Source: Mesotaenium endlicherianum (Eukaryota > Streptophyta > Zygnematophyceae > Zygnematales > Mesotaeniaceae). Taken from it: 64,000 bases of DNA. The stretch spans positions 636,579-700,578 of the forward strand of contig WELA01001939.1 in the NCBI GenBank assembly GCA_009602735.1. The letters run 5' to 3'. The notes below the pieces were generated by a model. That model was not told where the DNA came from. It worked only from the letters and a program-made list of their open reading frames with translations, and searched no databases. Positions 61,006-64,000 of this stretch are shown in pieces; position 1 is the first letter of the stretch; every line of letters starts with the position of its first letter. The position numbers were made by a program, and so were the translations under genes.

Positions 61006-63952
61006 TCAGAAGCGCCCCCCCCGTCCCCCTCTCCACCCCCCTCTCCCTCGCCCCCTGCCCCTCCCCCTCCCCCGCCTGTCGTACTGGCCACTCCCGTACT
61101 CCCCAGCAGTTGCGCTTTCCTCGTCGGCAGAGCCGAAGTTGAACATGCTCTGCTTTAGCTGCTCTGCGGCGCTCAAAGGCCTGCTCCCTCCCGCCTGCGC
61201 AGAAATGCAACAAAAAGATCAGGAAAGGGGGCAGCACAACGATCACTCACTCGGCGGCGCCAACACGAAGCCCTCCTCGCGCTTCGGCCGCATTCGAGCT
61301 CGTGCTGGCACAGCCAGCCTCAGCACGGTGGGCGGCCTTCTGTGGCATGAAGCTCTCTCGGCAGCGGCAAGACAGGCTTGCCCTGCCGCCCTGGCAAAGC
61401 GAACCTTTGCCTGATGATGCAAAGGTGAACACTCACTGTAACTGCGACCAGCGCAGCGAGCAGAGAGCCTCCCCCTCTTGCCGGGGCCTGACGCCAGCCA
61501 AGTGGGAGGGCGGCAGCCCTGGAAAGTGCGTGCCTAAGCCCTTGAGCTGCAGGACCAGAGCTTAAATTTGAGAAGCCTACCGCACTTGATAGGACTTGAA
61601 AGCACCTGAGAGTTTAGACCTAAGACTTTATTTCAAGTACTCGGGACCCACGCCTTTGGACCTAAACTGTTGGGACCTGAAGTGTTGGGACCTAAAGTGG
61701 TGGAATATAACCCTTCAAGACCTAAGCCTTGGGACCTTGGAGGCTCGAGGAGGGCGAGAGAATAGAGGGGCCTGTCTCCCGCCCTTGCCAGCAGCGCCCG
61801 CGCAGCGCACGCAGCTGCGGGGGGGCAACCCGGAGCCCCGCCACCTCCGAGGCGACAGCTCACAGGGGCTTCAAGGTATAATCAACCTTGCGCGCAAGCA
61901 CATTGCTGAGGCGGCACCAATGCATGCGCACATCTCCAGAAACTTGAACTCCAAACCCTATATCCACAGATCCGTAAACCCCAAGCCCCCAGCCCGGCGC
62001 TCCTAGTATCTACAAGACCCTAGCCCCACAACCCCGGCCTCGCAGCCCTGGCCCCCAGTCCCTGGCCCCACACTTGCACAAAGCCCTTGTCGTGAGCCCC
62101 CCCCAGCCCCTAACAGTTGGCCCAACGCTGGAGAGGGGAGGAGAACCGTCCGCATTCGCACCAGAGCGTCCTCCATGTCGAGCTCCCGCTGGAGCTGCCA
62201 AGCGAGCTCCTCGTCCGACACGAGCTCATTCCAGCTGGCATTATCACCACCACCTCCAGCACCAGCACCAGCAGCAGCACCAGCAGCAGCAGCAGCAGCA
62301 GCAGAATGCAGCCCTTGCGCATCCCCTGGAGCGGCACTCGGCCCAGTTGCGCCTCCCCCGCCAGCCGCCCGGGCGGCCTGCCGGGCTTCCCACTCGTCCA
62401 GAGTTATGCCCTCAGGCTCCTCCTCCTCCCCCCTCTTCCCCCGGCCCCTCCCGCGCCTGGCCGCCCACGGCGCGCGTGCGCGCTCGCGCTCGGGGTTGAG
62501 CCTGCGCTCCAGAAGCTTCTGAGCAGCTGCCTTGTTCTGCGGAGGAGGAGGAGGAGAAGGAGCAACCCCCGCCGTTGCCGCCGCCCCCGCCGCTGCTTCC
62601 CGCACAGCCTGGTGCCTGGCCTCGTCCGCGCCCGCGCCCTTGCGCTCTCCGACTCCGCCAGCTGTGCCGATGCCAGCTGTACCGCCACCGCCGCCATCGG
62701 CGCAGCGGCCCTCTGCACCGCTGCCAGCTGCGCCACCTTCGCCGTTGCTGCTGCTAGCTGTGCCCCCGCCGACGTTCCGCCTGCTGCCGGCATCGCCGCT
62801 GCTGCCTCCGTCGTGCCTGCTGCTGCCGTTGTCGCGCCTGCTGGCGCTGTCGCTGCTCCCGGCATCACAGCTGGCCCTCCCAACGGCAGCGTCGGTGGCA
62901 GCCTGCGCACTGCCGGTAGCAGCCACCCTCCCTGTGGCAGGCGCAGCTGGCAGCCCCCCAGGGGCAGCTGCAGCAGCAGCAGCGGCGGGAGTGGACGGAG
63001 GAAGTGGAGAGGAGCTAGCACCGCTGCCATATCTCTCGTCCGTTGCACGTTCCTCCCGCGTGTCAGCAGCAGCGCCTCCTAGCAATGGAGCGCGGGCCCC
63101 ATCAGCCCCCTCAGGTCTTGCTTCTGCATCCTTCCCACCATCGCGGCCCCCCTCCTTCCCCCCCGCCCCCCGCGCTCTCAGCCGGTATGGCTCTGCCCCG
63201 GGCCGCACCCGCACTGCAGGCTTGGGCACCTTCTGCAAGGGCACCCCCTCCCCAGGCTGAGGCCCGGGCTCTCCCAATGTAGGTGATGCGTTGCTGGCCT
63301 GCTCCCCTCGCCCCTTACTGTGCTGACGCCGTGACACGCCGGGCTGGGAGGCAGCAGCAGCAGCAGCAGGCGAGGAGGAGGAGGAGGCGGAGGAGGAAGA
63401 AGCAGCAGCTGCTGCTGCCATCCCTCCCGCCCCGGCTGGGGTGAGGTCCCCGCAGGGCATTGGGATTTTCCCGCGCTGCCCACCCTCACTTCTCCCCTGG
63501 GGCGAGCTAAGCTTCCCCATGCTGGGGGCCACCATGCGTCCAGCTGGCGCGTGCACAGCTGGCGCATGGTGCACAGGTGGCGCCTGGCGCTTGGCAGCAG
63601 GGCGGGGATGAGCGCCGCTAGTTCCAGCAGCAGGTGGAGAGCTGCTCCTCTCGTCCCACCCTCCCCCCCCTTTCTTGGCAGCAGAGCCAACTCCAGCTGT
63701 CGCCCCGGCGCTCTCTTCCTCCTCGCCCCCTGCAGGGTCTATTGAGACACCTACAAAGGGCGGGGGCCCCGAGTTGCCACTTGGCAGCGCGCCGGGGGAG
63801 GAGCCTGCCAGCACAGCCCTGGAGAATACCGCGCGCTTCCGGTCCGTCTCCCAGGCCTCGACAAGTGGCCCCACCCTGCCGCCCAGGACTCTGACGTTCT
63901 AGTTGTCCAGTAAGATGATGCCGCTTCGCACCGTCGCATCCGTGAGCTCCAC
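61006..63952 (-). CDS. TDRD3-like (DUF1767/OB-fold) protein with RGG tail, 5' end off the window
   Basis: The minus-strand exons are 63952-62162 and 61194-61006. Both ends are in phase 0 with a CTG/GTGCGA donor and a GCGCAG acceptor, and an upstream exon lies beyond the right edge. The exon opens with VELTDATVRSGIILLDN and continues VRVLGGRVGPLVEAWE, which matches the end of the OB-fold of TDRD3/RMI1-type proteins (Arabidopsis At5g19950-like). A long Ala/Gly/Ser low-complexity region follows. Then come AAAQKLLERR, a short RGRGRG patch, GITLDEWEARQA and DEELAWQLQRELDMEDAL. The last exon has QLKQSMFNFG and a C-terminal RGG/RGRG tail ending GGRF. Such proteins bind RNA and methyl-arginine or topoisomerase 3-beta partners. 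Oddity: an in-frame TAG (63899-63901) sits between LLDN and NVRVLGG, within conserved sequence. Confidence 0.8.
61660..61700. repeat. Short degenerate tandem repeat in the TDRD3-like intron
   Basis: A unit close to GTTGGGACCTAAAGT recurs two to three times with a period of about 16 bases, and looser copies of GGGACCT lie on both sides. It falls inside the inferred intron 61195-62161. Confidence 0.55.
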
Positions 63953-64000
63953 CTGTCAGGCGCCAAGGTGAAAGCGCTCGTTGCCTGCCGTCAGAACGCT

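Noticed and set aside
62117-63082. Plus-strand Ser/Pro/Ala-rich frames opposite the TDRD3-like gene
   Set aside because: They are low-complexity shadows; the minus-strand frame carries the conserved motifs.

Overview
This is a nuclear window from a green-lineage eukaryote. The best-supported reading is a green alga, possibly on the streptophyte side. The genes have spliceosomal introns, there is a thylakoid-lumen protein with a bipartite targeting sequence, and the closest architectures I can recall for the host genes are from land plants. These are a PP2C plus cGMP-dependent-kinase type protein, a TENA_E-type thiamin salvage protein, a TDRD3/DUF1767-like RGG protein, a PsbP-domain protein, and an S-adenosylmethionine decarboxylase (AdoMetDC) gene carrying the plant tiny/small uORF pair. 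Host exons are GC-rich and the transposon block is AT-rich. I cannot name the species.

Layout. 1-1.1 kb: first coding exon of the PP2C-type gene, minus strand, running off the left edge. 2.7-41.3 kb: one 38.6-kb block of nested LTR retrotransposons. It holds at least five related Gypsy-type families, solo LTRs in both orientations, one young element that looks whole (20.7-29.5 kb) with an extra non-gag, non-pol reading frame, a miniature LTR element that this young element split, and a large non-autonomous element (32.4-40.4 kb). 42.9-43.2 kb: a hAT-type MITE with a perfect 8-bp target duplication. 44.2-48.4 kb: the most interesting locus, a single gene encoding AdoMetDC fused in frame to ornithine decarboxylase (ODC), with the plant-type tiny and small uORFs in its spliced leader. 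50.2-52.4 kb: TENA-family gene, minus strand. 53.4-54.1 kb: assembly gap. 56.0-57.5 kb: PsbP-domain gene, minus strand. 61.0-64.0 kb: TDRD3-like gene, minus strand, continuing off the right edge and carrying an in-frame TAG in a conserved motif.

How the parts work together. The fusion gene places both regulated decarboxylases of polyamine synthesis in one chain: ODC makes putrescine and AdoMetDC makes the aminopropyl donor. In land plants the small uORF represses AdoMetDC translation when polyamines are high. Here the same peptide would control ODC as well, which is inference. The other host genes show no obvious functional link to it. In the transposon block the order of events can be read from target duplications: an old family-C copy was hit by the miniature element, which was then hit by the young Gypsy; a solo family-C LTR separately entered the same old copy.
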